Notes: a model not told the origin generated them from the sequence alone. Positions 9,030 through 17,102 are shown, counted from the first letter of the stretch. The stretch: DNA of 53,626 nucleotides from an uncultured bacterium (GCA_903822075.1 CAIJNK010000009.1:1-53626), one strand, 5' to 3'. A program made the numbers and translations.

Positions 9030-9572
9030 TTAAAACCTCATATTGTACCAATCCAGACCATAGGTATCTTGAATAAGGATTCGCTCACCTTTGGCCCAGG
9101 TTTTATTGCTATCTAAATTCAAAAGAGAAATAGCTTCCTTAATGCTTTCCTCGCTTTTTCCTTCAATTTCCAGATAAGCCGGCATTTTGGGATACTGATC
9201 AATATCAAACTGCCAATCTTTTAAAATAAAGCTTATTCTATCCTTTTCCTGATGGGCATATTTTTCCAAACCCAATTCCTCAAACAAATCAGCCAGTTTT
9301 TCTGGTTCGGAAATAATAAAATTAATTTCTTTATGCTTTCGGGCAATTCCGAGGATATCTGACTTGGCTTTCCAGGTCACTTCATGTTTTCCTTCCGAGT
9401 TAGAGCGAATCCGCAAAAACCAAGGATCTTCTCCCTCTTTGATTCCTTTTATTCGATACCAATCAACAATCAATCTGGTTTCCTGCTTTTTCTTCGCTCC
9501 AAAAGAAATAAGTTTTTCTTTTAGAAGATTCGCATCAATATCTAAAACTTTTGTTTCAATTTCATGGGCCAT
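9030..9572 (-). CDS. CYTH-domain protein (CyaB/ThTPase-like)
   Basis: A 180-residue protein starting MAHEIETKVLDID. EIETK is the ExExK signature of CYTH triphosphate-tunnel enzymes, and further tunnel residues are visible (WFLRIRSNSEGKHEVTWKAK and YLEIEGKSEESI). Family members act as class IV adenylate cyclase, thiamine triphosphatase or inorganic triphosphatase; which applies is not determined. TATACT (9579-9584) ends 6 nt before the ATG with no Shine-Dalgarno, a likely leaderless start. The gene ends 17 nt before the transporter start. Confidence 0.88.
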   Translation of the reverse strand: MAHEIETKVLDIDANLLKEKLISFGAKKKQETRLIVDWYRIKGIKEGEDPWFLRIRSNSEGKHEVTWKAKSDILGIARKHKEINFIISEPEKLADLFEELGLEKYAHQEKDRISFILKDWQFDIDQYPKMPAYLEIEGKSEESIKEAISLLNLDSNKTWAKGERILIQDTYGLDWYNMRF

Positions 9573-9606
9573 CCGGCAAGTATAGCAAAAAAATTACAAA
9601 AGAATA

Positions 9607-9637
9607 GAGCGCAGGTCCATTCCTGGTTCCTGCGCTC
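9607..9637 (-). terminator. Intrinsic terminator after the NDK-like gene
   Basis: A 9-bp GC-rich stem (GAGCGCAGG / CCTGCGCTC) with a 13-nt loop, followed by T-rich sequence on both strands. It separates the NDK-like gene from the CYTH gene. Confidence 0.8.
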
Positions 9638-9652
9638 TTTTAGATACAGATA

Positions 9653-10048
9653 TCATACCCGCAATGATGGAAAGACTAACGGTATCTCCCGTGCTGCCGC
9701 CGCATCCGAATCGGAGGCATGAAGACATGTCTCCCTTTCGTTTGCTTGGTATTTTTCCCTCAGCGTTGCCACGACCAGTCTGCGAACCAAGACAACAGTA
9801 TCGTCCCCACTACTCTCCACCACTTGAAATGGCAGCGGCATTGAAGACAACCATCCGGCGAAACCCCTGAAGTCCGGAAATGCCGGATTATTAGCATGAA
9901 CTGAGTAGAATTCAAACCAGAATTCTACAGGTTGCTGAACCAGTTGATAGGCAACCAAACGCAAACTATTTCTTATGTTGAGGCGAATCAGTTCCGACAT
10001 CAAACACTTTCTTACGCCATCAGGCTTAAGGAAAATCAATGTTCTCAT
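9653..10048 (-). CDS. Nucleoside-diphosphate-kinase-like protein, shortened loop
   Basis: A 131-residue homologue of NDP kinase, which transfers phosphate from NTP to NDP via a phospho-histidine. The N-terminus MRTLIFLKPDGVRKC carries the nucleotide-binding lysine (K8), and HANNPAFPDF matches the family's YxxH..KPFF region. LHASDSDAAAAREI matches the NxxHGSDS...AEREI active site, making H110 the phospho-acceptor. Between ATL and the active site about nine residues are missing relative to standard NDKs (the PxxAxPGTIRG part), so it is shorter than the usual ~140 aa. The start at 10048 is chosen because family similarity begins there and AAAGGGAA lies about 10 nt upstream; a longer reading frame reaches 10114. 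Possibly an active minimal NDK or a diverged paralogue. Confidence 0.75.
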   Translation of the reverse strand: MRTLIFLKPDGVRKCLMSELIRLNIRNSLRLVAYQLVQQPVEFWFEFYSVHANNPAFPDFRGFAGWLSSMPLPFQVVESSGDDTVVLVRRLVVATLREKYQANERETCLHASDSDAAAAREIPLVFPSLRV

Positions 10049-10085
10049 ACTTAAAGTTCCCTTTCTTTTTATCTTTCTACCATCA

Positions 10086-10136
10086 CTTATAACAAATAAT
10101 GTATAAGTTGTCAAACATAAAAAACCATGCTAAACT
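10086..10136. promoter_or_regulatory. Interlocked divergent promoters (NDK-like / TrmH-family)
   Basis: Minus strand: TTGACA (10109-10114), 17 nt, TATAAG (10086-10091), driving the NDK-like gene. Plus strand: TTGTCA (10108-10113), 17 nt, TAAACT (10131-10136), driving the TrmH-family gene. The two -35 boxes share five bases, so both promoters probably cannot be occupied at once. The plus-strand -10 ends 6 nt before the ATG (leaderless); the minus-strand transcript has a leader of about 31 nt. Confidence 0.75.
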
Positions 10137-10142
10137 CACCCC

Positions 10143-10907
10143 ATGTTTACCAGAGGCCGGGCGAGTGCCATAAAATCACTGCAAGATAAAAAATACCGTC
10201 AGAAGACGGGCTTGTTTTTGGTGGAAGGCGAGAAAAGCGTGGTGGAAACTTTGAATTCCGATTTTGAAATTAAGACGCTTTTAGTGACCAAATATTTTTA
10301 CACCAAATATTCAAAACTGATTAAGGATAAAAAAAATGATTGTGAGATAGTGGAACCGGGTGAAATAGAAAAAACCGGAACTCTGGAAAGCAACGACTCG
10401 GCCTTGGCTATTGTGCAGCAAAAAAAGACTGAGACTTTAGACCTGAATGGACAGACAGATGATAAGATAGGTGAAAACGAGATAGTCTTAGCTTTGGACA
10501 ATATTCGTGACCCCGGTAATTTTGGCACCATTATCCGGATAGCAGACTGGTATGGGATCAAGAGAATATTTGCTTCCATTGGAACGGTAGATTTTTATAA
10601 TCCGAAGGTTATCACAGCCACCAAAGGTTCTTTTACCAGGATCAACGTTTACTATGTTGATCTGAAAAACTATTTGGAAAAATCCAAAGTACCAATACTT
10701 GGTGCTTTTATGGCGGGAGAAAATGCCCACAAATTTAATTTCCCAAAAAATGGGATTCTGGTCATGGGCAATGAGTCAAACGGTATCACGCCGGAAGTAG
10801 AAAAATTAATCAAACAAAAAATAACCATCCCCTCTTTTGGTCAGACAGAATCTTTGAATGTCGCCATCGCCACGGCAGTATTATTGGACAACTGGAAAAG
10901 GAATTAG
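10143..10907 (+). CDS. TrmH/SpoU-family RNA 2'-O-methyltransferase
   Basis: A 254-residue SPOUT methyltransferase. The N-terminal substrate-binding domain (about 10-85, with GLFLVEGEKSVVE) is followed by the knotted catalytic domain with the three SpoU motifs: ALDNIRDPGNFGTIIRIADW, GILVMGNESNGITPEVE and IPSFGQTESLNVAIATAVLL. It should transfer methyl from SAM to a ribose 2'-OH in rRNA or tRNA; the substrate is not predictable. CACCCC is the only sequence between its TAAACT -10 box and the ATG, so the mRNA is probably leaderless. Confidence 0.93.
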   Translation: MFTRGRASAIKSLQDKKYRQKTGLFLVEGEKSVVETLNSDFEIKTLLVTKYFYTKYSKLIKDKKNDCEIVEPGEIEKTGTLESNDSALAIVQQKKTETLDLNGQTDDKIGENEIVLALDNIRDPGNFGTIIRIADWYGIKRIFASIGTVDFYNPKVITATKGSFTRINVYYVDLKNYLEKSKVPILGAFMAGENAHKFNFPKNGILVMGNESNGITPEVEKLIKQKITIPSFGQTESLNVAIATAVLLDNWKRN

Positions 10908-10919
10908 GGTTTTAATTAC

Positions 10920-11486
10920 TCAAAACCTCTTCTCCACGACCGACCAATCAATTATCTTTAAAAAATTTTCGATATACTCCGCCCTTTTGATACCGTAATC
11001 TGTCATATAGGCATGTTCCCAGACATCCATGATCAATAGTATTTCTTCATTGGCTAGATGCCCCATATCGTGCTCGCCGAGCCAAATATTCATCAAGACT
11101 CCGCTTTGTTTATCCCTGACCAAAGCCGCCCAACCAATCCCTCTTGTCAGCCCAAGAATCTTGAAATCGACTAGCCAATTTTCATACGAGCCAAAAGCGG
11201 TAATTAGATTCAGATATAAATCACCTTGAACATCCAATTCTTTGAAATCTTTGGCTAAAGCTTCAAAATATAGTTCATGTAGCTTCATTCCATTCCATTC
11301 CCACCCAAAACGGCGACGGATTTCATTGTACTCCACCGAGCCGATCTTCAGGGTTTTTGACAATTCAACAAAAGCGTTCACGTTTTTCACGTAACCTTCA
11401 TAAAGAGTGAGGTGGTTCTTAAGCATCACTTCGCTTATTCCTTTTACCCCCAACAAACTCTCATACTTTTTGGGTTCATAAGTCAT
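10920..11486 (-). CDS. Fe/Mn superoxide dismutase
   Basis: A 188-residue superoxide dismutase of the iron/manganese family, converting superoxide to H2O2 and O2. All four metal ligands are visible: H25 (KNHLTLYEGYV), H70 (MKLHELYF), D154 and H158 (MDVWEHAYMTDYG, the family signature). Length is close to the usual ~195-205. Fe or Mn preference cannot be read reliably. TAATAT (11493-11498) ends 6 nt before the ATG with no Shine-Dalgarno. It converges on the TrmH-family gene with a 12-nt gap. Confidence 0.93.
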   Translation of the reverse strand: MTYEPKKYESLLGVKGISEVMLKNHLTLYEGYVKNVNAFVELSKTLKIGSVEYNEIRRRFGWEWNGMKLHELYFEALAKDFKELDVQGDLYLNLITAFGSYENWLVDFKILGLTRGIGWAALVRDKQSGVLMNIWLGEHDMGHLANEEILLIMDVWEHAYMTDYGIKRAEYIENFLKIIDWSVVEKRF

Positions 11487-11526
11487 AATGCCATATTACG
11501 ATTAATGTTTAAATATTCTATTAATA

Positions 11527-12420
11527 TTAGATGGATACCTCTTCTTTTCCACCATAATCCAAAAGCGCTTTTATGCCGGCGAGATTTTTATCCCATTCAA
11601 TAGTCTCGTGAGTCTTGAGCTCCACGGTAATAGCCGGAATATTTATTGACGACAACCAATCCTCCACGGCTCCAGTCACCGCATAACTATCAAACACATC
11701 CACCGCCGGGTAGCCTGCAGCCTTGGCATATAGATTCATGATATTTCTTGTCTCCGGTAGAATACCTTTACCACATTGAGAAGCGTACACGGCATTGGAC
11801 TGACTGTGAAGAAAAACCATGACCGCCGGTTTATTTTTCAGCACAAAATCCCGAATCGCCTTTGCTTCCGGCTCGGAAAAGGCAGCCGTACCGGCACTTA
11901 CGATATTTCCTTTCCAAGTGCTGGTAGCTTGCCAATCACAATCAAAGTTCCGGTTCAGATCTACTTTATCGGCGTTAAACCGTCCAGTGCCACTGGGTAA
12001 ATTTTCTTTAACATCCGCCACTGTAAAAGGTCCAGTTTTACCGGTTACCAAGTACACGCCATCGGGGTTAGCGTCCGGTATTACAGTCACCGTCAGATTA
12101 GCGGGGACTAGGCTTGGATTGGTGAGTAAATAGTCTTTCAACTTGTAAGCCAAAAGAACACTATTCCATTCATAACCGCCGTGAATGCCGCCGACAAAGA
12201 CAAATTGTTTTGGACCACTGCCGTACGTATACGCTTCTATCTCTCGCCCTTGAACCGATAATCCGATCACGCTCCGTAAACCAACGTTTGTTACTTTGAC
12301 CGGTGGTAAAATCACCGGTTCAGACTTTTTGGAGATGATATAAGCCAGGAGGCCGATGCCTGCCAAAACAAAAAGGATCAAGATGGTAATGATCGCCCTT
12401 TTCCAAAAATTTGAACTCAT
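11527..12420 (-). CDS. M14-family zinc carboxypeptidase-like protein, catalytic residues present
   Basis: A 297-residue protein with an N-terminal membrane anchor (about 8-29) and an extracytoplasmic M14 domain. It has the zinc motif GGIHGGYEWN (H80, E84), the substrate-binding region DLNRNFDCDW, the third zinc ligand in VFLHSQSN (H205) and the catalytic glutamate in AITVELKTHE (E267). It may trim peptidoglycan cross-peptides or other peptides at the cell surface. It starts directly after the stop of a paralogue (12420-13316) and probably arose by tandem duplication. Confidence 0.88.
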   Translation of the reverse strand: MSSNFWKRAIITILILFVLAGIGLLAYIISKKSEPVILPPVKVTNVGLRSVIGLSVQGREIEAYTYGSGPKQFVFVGGIHGGYEWNSVLLAYKLKDYLLTNPSLVPANLTVTVIPDANPDGVYLVTGKTGPFTVADVKENLPSGTGRFNADKVDLNRNFDCDWQATSTWKGNIVSAGTAAFSEPEAKAIRDFVLKNKPAVMVFLHSQSNAVYASQCGKGILPETRNIMNLYAKAAGYPAVDVFDSYAVTGAVEDWLSSINIPAITVELKTHETIEWDKNLAGIKALLDYGGKEEVSI

Positions 12421-13316
12421 TAGTTGGTATAGTATTTAAGAAGAGCCTTGATGCCGGCCAAATTCTTTGTCCACTCAGTATCGGAATGATTCGTCAGAAG
12501 AACACTGATAGCAGGAATCTCTTTCTTGGCCAACCAATTTACCATGTCACCGGTAATTTCATAAAAGTTAAATTGTTCAAAAGCTGGATAACCGGAAGCT
12601 TTGGCAAAAGCATTAGTCAGAGCTTTAGTCTCAGGCAATACCCCATTATGACAACTTGATGAATATACTCCGCCGGCGGCACTATACCAAACCACAACCG
12701 CTTTTGGATTTTGCGTTTCGATATAATTTTTCACCGCCAGACTCTCCGGTTCGGAGAAAGCAGTAGCACCGCCAGAAACAGTTTGACTTTGCCATTTACC
12801 TTCCGTCTGCCAGTCACAATCGAAGTTACGGTTCAAGTCCACGTTGTTACCATTGAAGCGTCCGGGGACAGTTTTTGCTTCGGAAGTTGGCACATCGGAA
12901 GCGGCAAAACGGGTAGAAGTGCCGACCACTTTATTCAAACCGTCTGGATTTAATACTGGAATGACGGTAACTTTCAAATTAGCTGGAATTATATTTGGGT
13001 TAGCTTTTAGATAATCCATGACCTGGAAAGCAAGAAGAGAAGTATTCCACTCATAACCGCCGTGGATGCCGCCGACAAATAAAAGTTCAGTGTTACCGGT
13101 ACCATAATGATAAGCGGTAATATCCAAACCGCCCGCCGATTTGCCAATGACGGTCACATCCTTGTTTGCAGGTGTAGTGGTGGCGATTGTAGAGGTAGTA
13201 GTGGTTCCGGTCTGATTATTAACAACCTCAACACTCTTTGATGATCTTATAAAATAGTAAACGCCAAGGATGATTAAAATCACAACAACAATCCCAATAA
13301 TTATTCTCTTCGTCAT
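12420..13316 (-). CDS. M14-like paralogue lacking zinc and catalytic residues
   Basis: A 298-residue paralogue of the downstream gene, with the same anchor plus domain layout and a Thr-rich linker (about 33-50). The first zinc motif is intact (GGIHGGYEWN, H85/E89) and DLNRNFDCDW is conserved. The third zinc ligand His is Tyr (Y211, in VVWYSAAGG) and the catalytic Glu is Leu (L273, in ISVLLTNH). The reading frame is intact and otherwise well conserved, so this looks like a selected pseudoenzyme rather than a decaying gene. It could bind substrate, or assist the active copy encoded next to it. Confidence 0.85.
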   Translation of the reverse strand: MTKRIIIGIVVVILIILGVYYFIRSSKSVEVVNNQTGTTTTSTIATTTPANKDVTVIGKSAGGLDITAYHYGTGNTELLFVGGIHGGYEWNTSLLAFQVMDYLKANPNIIPANLKVTVIPVLNPDGLNKVVGTSTRFAASDVPTSEAKTVPGRFNGNNVDLNRNFDCDWQTEGKWQSQTVSGGATAFSEPESLAVKNYIETQNPKAVVVWYSAAGGVYSSSCHNGVLPETKALTNAFAKASGYPAFEQFNFYEITGDMVNWLAKKEIPAISVLLTNHSDTEWTKNLAGIKALLKYYTN

Positions 13317-13422
13317 GTTTGAGATTTAAGCGTTACTTATTCCGCCTAATCTGATTATATCTAATAAATAGTAACACCAGTATTATACACCCGTGGCCAA
13401 ACGGAAACAATGCAAAATAAAA

Positions 13423-13452
13423 TGGCCAGGGTTCCTCTTGGAACCCTGGCCA
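13423..13452 (-). terminator. Intrinsic terminator after the ligase-like gene
   Basis: A perfect 13-bp stem (TGGCCAGGGTTCC with its complement) and a 4-nt loop. On the minus strand it is followed by ATTTTATTTT. It lies 23 nt past the stop codon of the DNA-ligase-like gene. Confidence 0.88.
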
Positions 13453-13475
13453 CAACAAACACTGACAAACACTAA

Positions 13476-15242
13476 TCACTTGGCCGTAAACATCCTCGCC
13501 AGAGCATGCACCGTTGCATAATCAGTAGTCGTTGACTTGTCAAAACGAACTCTTTCTGCAAAACAGTTGTTCAAACAGAAAGAATTGCCGTACCAAGAGT
13601 GAAATCCGGCCGGAAAGGGCGAGCTTGCCCATTTGATATCAAAGACTTGCGTCTCAAGAATGACCGGCTCGCTTACGTTAACCACGACTTGCGGTTTGGC
13701 AAGTTTGGCCGAAGTTACCTTGATCTGCTTGGTCTTTGAAAAATACCCGAAGAACCTACTCCGACGCTTTTTATCCAGCACCTCAACGGCCTGGAAAAAG
13801 ACCAAATGCTCGGCAATGAACCGGCGCGGGACGGTGTTCAATTTTGCCGTACCTGCACAGAATTCTTTCTTTTCCGCCCTGAACGTCTCGCAGAGATCGA
13901 CCAAGTCCGACCTGGCCGGAAGATTTGAGATCACTTCCTCAAACGGCAAGTCTTTCAACTCGCCTTCTCCAAAGAGATACTTCACGACGAATTTTCCCTG
14001 CATCAGGAACACGTCATAAAGCGTAAGGATCCTCCCTTCCGGATCAATTCTTTCTTTCACAAGGCTGAACAGGTCGGAACGCAACTCCGTCAATCTTTGT
14101 CTTTGACCCGCCGTCTTGATTTGCACCCCATTGGGATCCAAATTGACTTTGGTTACCGGGAGATAAACTCCGAGTGCGTTATCGCACAGTCCCACAAGTG
14201 CCCCCTTGATGTTTTCTTCCGTCAGCCCGATCTCGGTTTTTTCGAGATACAGACCTAGAAGAACGCAATCAAGAGTCTCGTAGGCTTTGATTTTGACACT
14301 GCGCGGGCCAATGATGAGCTTACCCTGTTCATTCCAAACAGATTGGACAACGCATGTCCCTTCCAAACCGTTTCCCTCATTCTTGGCCACGTAAGCTATG
14401 AGCTGACTGTGATTGTAAATCACCGTCCTTTCCACCACCCGCGCATTCAAGGACTTTTCCCGAAGATAAACCGCCAACTGCTCCAACAGTTCATCAACTT
14501 GACTATAGTCTACTGGCAATCGACAGAGAGAAAGCATGTTTTTCAACTGGACCTCTCTCGGTCGATTCCACGTCTTGGGATCGGCGATCGCAAACAATCC
14601 ATGGAAGGCCAACGTGAGCTCGGTATCCGGCAAAGATTCGCCCTCAGTGAAAAGTGCCGGGTTGGACAAATAATTCGCCAACACTTTCTGATCCAAACCA
14701 GTCTGCCCGGGCTTTGGCCAGTAAGTATTATCCGGTATCCTTAAACGAACCCGGTTAAACCCAGCCAAATGGAGATGACGTTTATTCACCAACTCGGCAT
14801 CACCAATCATTGCCGGCAACCCCTTAAACGTTTGTGCAAGCTCCGGAAACATCGAGAGGTCATACCGGGTAAACTGCCTGGTAAACGCCTCGTTCACGTG
14901 TCCGGCATGAATTTGCATCCGATAGCCGTTTTCCTTTACGGAGGCCCGAGTGTAATACCGACTGCCGGAAAAACCGGCAAAAGAAATGCCCGCCGTGGAA
15001 TCGGTAAAAGTTGGATTCAAAGACGCCACCGGACGCCCCAGCAGAGGAATTTTCCCGTGAAGATAAACCTCGCGCTGATAAGCAACGAAGTCCAAAATCT
15101 CCGCATCGGTCCGTCCCACCAACTGTGGAATATATCGAACCAATTCCTGCTCCAGAAAGCGTTCCGCCGCATTACCGGTATTTTCACCAAACATGAGTGC
15201 TTTGACCTTTTCCGATTTATCTGTGGTCACAAATCGTGACAT
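13476..15242 (-). CDS. Divergent ATP-dependent DNA-ligase-like protein
   Basis: A 588-residue protein with the nucleotidyltransferase motifs of ATP-dependent polynucleotide ligases in order. Motif I is KENGYR (103-108; K103 would be adenylated) and motif III is IGDAELV (about 146-152). A IIIa-like LAFHGLFAIAD sits at about 211-221, motif IV EGNGLEG near 289-295 and motif V SVKIKA near 315-320. The C-terminal AERVRFDKSTTTDYATVHAL resembles the motif VI end of the OB domain. The Asp of KxDGxR is Asn here. The ~100-residue N-terminal region and a basic insertion (about 490-520) are unusual. Bacteria use NAD-dependent LigA for replication, so this would be an accessory, repair-type enzyme. It has a strong promoter (TTGACA, 17 nt, TAGTGA) and a GAAGGG sequence before the ATG. 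Confidence 0.7.
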   Translation of the reverse strand: MSRFVTTDKSEKVKALMFGENTGNAAERFLEQELVRYIPQLVGRTDAEILDFVAYQREVYLHGKIPLLGRPVASLNPTFTDSTAGISFAGFSGSRYYTRASVKENGYRMQIHAGHVNEAFTRQFTRYDLSMFPELAQTFKGLPAMIGDAELVNKRHLHLAGFNRVRLRIPDNTYWPKPGQTGLDQKVLANYLSNPALFTEGESLPDTELTLAFHGLFAIADPKTWNRPREVQLKNMLSLCRLPVDYSQVDELLEQLAVYLREKSLNARVVERTVIYNHSQLIAYVAKNEGNGLEGTCVVQSVWNEQGKLIIGPRSVKIKAYETLDCVLLGLYLEKTEIGLTEENIKGALVGLCDNALGVYLPVTKVNLDPNGVQIKTAGQRQRLTELRSDLFSLVKERIDPEGRILTLYDVFLMQGKFVVKYLFGEGELKDLPFEEVISNLPARSDLVDLCETFRAEKKEFCAGTAKLNTVPRRFIAEHLVFFQAVEVLDKKRRSRFFGYFSKTKQIKVTSAKLAKPQVVVNVSEPVILETQVFDIKWASSPFPAGFHSWYGNSFCLNNCFAERVRFDKSTTTDYATVHALARMFTAK

Positions 15243-15294
15243 ATTCTGCCTGCCCTTCTGTTTTTACTGTTTTCTTTTCAAGCTATCTTCCTTA

Positions 15295-15323
15295 TCACTA
15301 TCACGAAATATACCAATTGTCAA
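15295..15323 (-). promoter_or_regulatory. Promoter of the ligase-like gene
   Basis: Minus-strand TTGACA (15318-15323), 17-nt spacer, TAGTGA (15295-15300). It gives a leader of about 50 nt containing GAAGGG before the ATG at 15242. Confidence 0.65.
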
Positions 15324-15341
15324 ATATTTATATATAAAAAT

Positions 15342-15364
15342 GCGACACCCCAACGGAGTGCCGC
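15342..15364 (-). terminator. Intrinsic terminator after the 142-aa unknown gene
   Basis: A 10-bp stem (GCGGCACTCC / GGGGTGTCGC, two G-U pairs) with a 3-nt loop, followed on the minus strand by ATTTTTATA. It lies just upstream of the ligase promoter, insulating the two units. Confidence 0.75.
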
Positions 15365-15386
15365 AAAGAAAATACCGACGAAGCGC

Positions 15387-15815
15387 TTACGACGGATTCT
15401 TCATCCCATCGACCCACTCGGGCTTGCTTTCAAGATTTGGACCGTACTTACCCGGAGATATTTCGACGTCGCCATCAACCATGATGACACCGAAAACCTG
15501 ACAACTTTCATCAGGTTTAAGTGCATCTTTGATGGCTTCCTTCGTTACTCTAACGAGTTCCGCAAGCGCAAGTCGAAACTGCTCAGATGTCCGTCCGTCA
15601 CGACTAGCGCCAGTCAAGCGCACCTCCACCCCCATTACATCGCTCGAACCCTCGTCGGCATTTTGAACATAAAATTCTGCCGGTCGATTCAATACATTGC
15701 TAACGCCCAGGACTTTTCCTAAGACGGCTAAAAGGACAACTCGGGAAAAATCTTTTCCACTCAATGCCCTTACAACGGCGTCAGGGGTCCCAACACACGC
15801 AGCCTTAATCTTCAT
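15387..15815 (-). CDS. Unknown protein, SD-led gene
   Basis: A 142-residue soluble protein I do not recognise. Predicted alternation of strands (VFGVIMVDGDVEIS) and a long helix (about 80-105, ...LALAELVRVTKEAIKDALK) suggests a small alpha/beta fold. The promoter is textbook (TTGACA 15895-15900, 17 nt, TAGATA 15872-15877), followed by a ~50-nt leader with AGAAGGG. Its leader shares ACAGAAGGG with that of the ligase-like gene, and both end in GC-rich terminators, hinting at common control. Confidence 0.75.
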   Translation of the reverse strand: MKIKAACVGTPDAVVRALSGKDFSRVVLLAVLGKVLGVSNVLNRPAEFYVQNADEGSSDVMGVEVRLTGASRDGRTSEQFRLALAELVRVTKEAIKDALKPDESCQVFGVIMVDGDVEISPGKYGPNLESKPEWVDGMKNPS

Positions 15816-15871
15816 CTTCTGTTCCCTTCTGTTTACATTTCTTTTTTATTTCCAACACAAATCTGCCTTAA

Positions 15872-15900
15872 TATCTATCATTTTGGAAGAAGACTGTCAA
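15872..15900 (-). promoter_or_regulatory. Promoter of the 142-aa unknown gene
   Basis: Minus-strand TTGACA (15895-15900), exactly 17 nt, TAGATA (15872-15877); predicted leader about 50 nt. Confidence 0.75.
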
Positions 15901-15909
15901 TTCCAGAAA

Positions 15910-16362
15910 CTAAAAAGGTTCTTTAAAATCTTCCGGATTAAATAGACCCGGCAACTCTTTTGTCTGACCAGCCAACTCTATTTTTGAAAGCTCTTCTTTG
16001 GAGAAAAAACTTAGATCCTCGCACTCTTCTGTTTCCTTAAAATCCAGACTTTCAAACTCTACTCGGTAGGCCAGCACTAGGGAATAATACCAATCCAAGC
16101 CGCGCCGCTCTTTAAACTTATGCGTCCAAACATATACCGGCGCTTGGGATATTTTTGTGACCTTCAAACCCATCTCTTCCTCGAGTTCCCTTTTAAAACC
16201 GATTTTAATATCTTCGCCAAAATCCAAGCCGCCACCGGGCATTTCCCATTTGCCGCTACGAGCTTTGGGCTCAAGCATTAAAAGAACCTTGCCGTCTCTC
16301 ACGCAAAGACCTTTGACCGTCACTCTATAAAAACTGTCCGGAAAATCTTTTGAGCGTTCCAT
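15910..16362 (-). CDS. NUDIX hydrolase
   Basis: A 150-residue NUDIX protein with an intact Nudix box: GGLDFGED, then seven residues, then RELEEEMGL (Gx5Ex7REUxEExGU). It hydrolyses a nucleoside diphosphate linked to another group; MutT-like sanitation of oxidised nucleotides is possible but not specified. It lies 6 nt after the MazG-like gene, forming a two-gene nucleotide house-cleaning operon. Confidence 0.92.
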   Translation of the reverse strand: MERSKDFPDSFYRVTVKGLCVRDGKVLLMLEPKARSGKWEMPGGGLDFGEDIKIGFKRELEEEMGLKVTKISQAPVYVWTHKFKERRGLDWYYSLVLAYRVEFESLDFKETEECEDLSFFSKEELSKIELAGQTKELPGLFNPEDFKEPF

Positions 16363-16368
16363 ATTTTA

Positions 16369-17082
16369 TTATGATTTATAATTAACCACGTGATTATATT
16401 CGCAAGCGCAAGGAGTTTTATGACATTCATGGCAACCGACGGAAAACATCTGGACGAGAGTTTTTTCATAATCAATGCCGGCCGAATTAAAGACCCCCAT
16501 AATGCAGGAAATCAGATCCGAAGCTTCAAGCTTAAACTGCTCAAAAATCTCCGGCGAATGTTGGCCGCGAAACATTAATATTGCCTCGGAAAGCTCCCCC
16601 ACCTCTTCCGCCAAATGGATACCGGCATGTTCCAAAGTTCGGCCTTTGGCCGGATATAAATCATTGAACATCTGCTGAAAACCGTTAATTGTCTTGGGGC
16701 GACGTTTATCATTCACTTTTATTTTTAAGCGCTTTTGAACCTTCTTTGTCTTACAGGCACAAGGGCATTCGCCACAGTACGAACAGAGGTAAGGAAAGCG
16801 CTGCCAAACGCTGTCTCCGATATTGATATCAAATTGATTCATGAGTGACATGAACCAGCTCAGGGCAATCACCAGGTTCATTTTGATCTTTTCTGCATCA
16901 TTCTTACGGATACCTTTCAAGCCGCGCATGGAAAAACGCGTGATGTTGGCCACCATGTCATCCACGGAAAAGTTACGCAAATTACTGGCGCCATAGACCG
17001 CCTGGACAAATTCCTGATAATCCCCAAATGAAGGGTGTGTGTTAAGCGCCGCCATACGTGCCTTTATCATAAACTTTTTCAC
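16369..17082 (-). CDS. MazG-like pyrophosphohydrolase with two Cys-rich modules
   Basis: A 237-residue protein starting at GTG. The C-terminal half has an all-alpha NTP-pyrophosphohydrolase pattern: HLAEEVGELSEAI (E159, E160, E163) then EASDLISCIMG (E186/D189). Each half ends in a cysteine cluster (C100, C103, C106, C108, C110 in LCSYCGECPCAC; C217, C220, C225, C227 in CHECHKTPCAC), likely metal sites. The N-terminal half looks like a degenerate copy without the acidic motif. So it reads as a duplicated module in which only the second copy is catalytic. It heads an operon with a NUDIX hydrolase. Confidence 0.75.
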   Translation of the reverse strand: MKKFMIKARMAALNTHPSFGDYQEFVQAVYGASNLRNFSVDDMVANITRFSMRGLKGIRKNDAEKIKMNLVIALSWFMSLMNQFDINIGDSVWQRFPYLCSYCGECPCACKTKKVQKRLKIKVNDKRRPKTINGFQQMFNDLYPAKGRTLEHAGIHLAEEVGELSEAILMFRGQHSPEIFEQFKLEASDLISCIMGVFNSAGIDYEKTLVQMFSVGCHECHKTPCACEYNHVVNYKS

Positions 17083-17102
17083 GATAAAGGCAATACGGTA
17101 GA

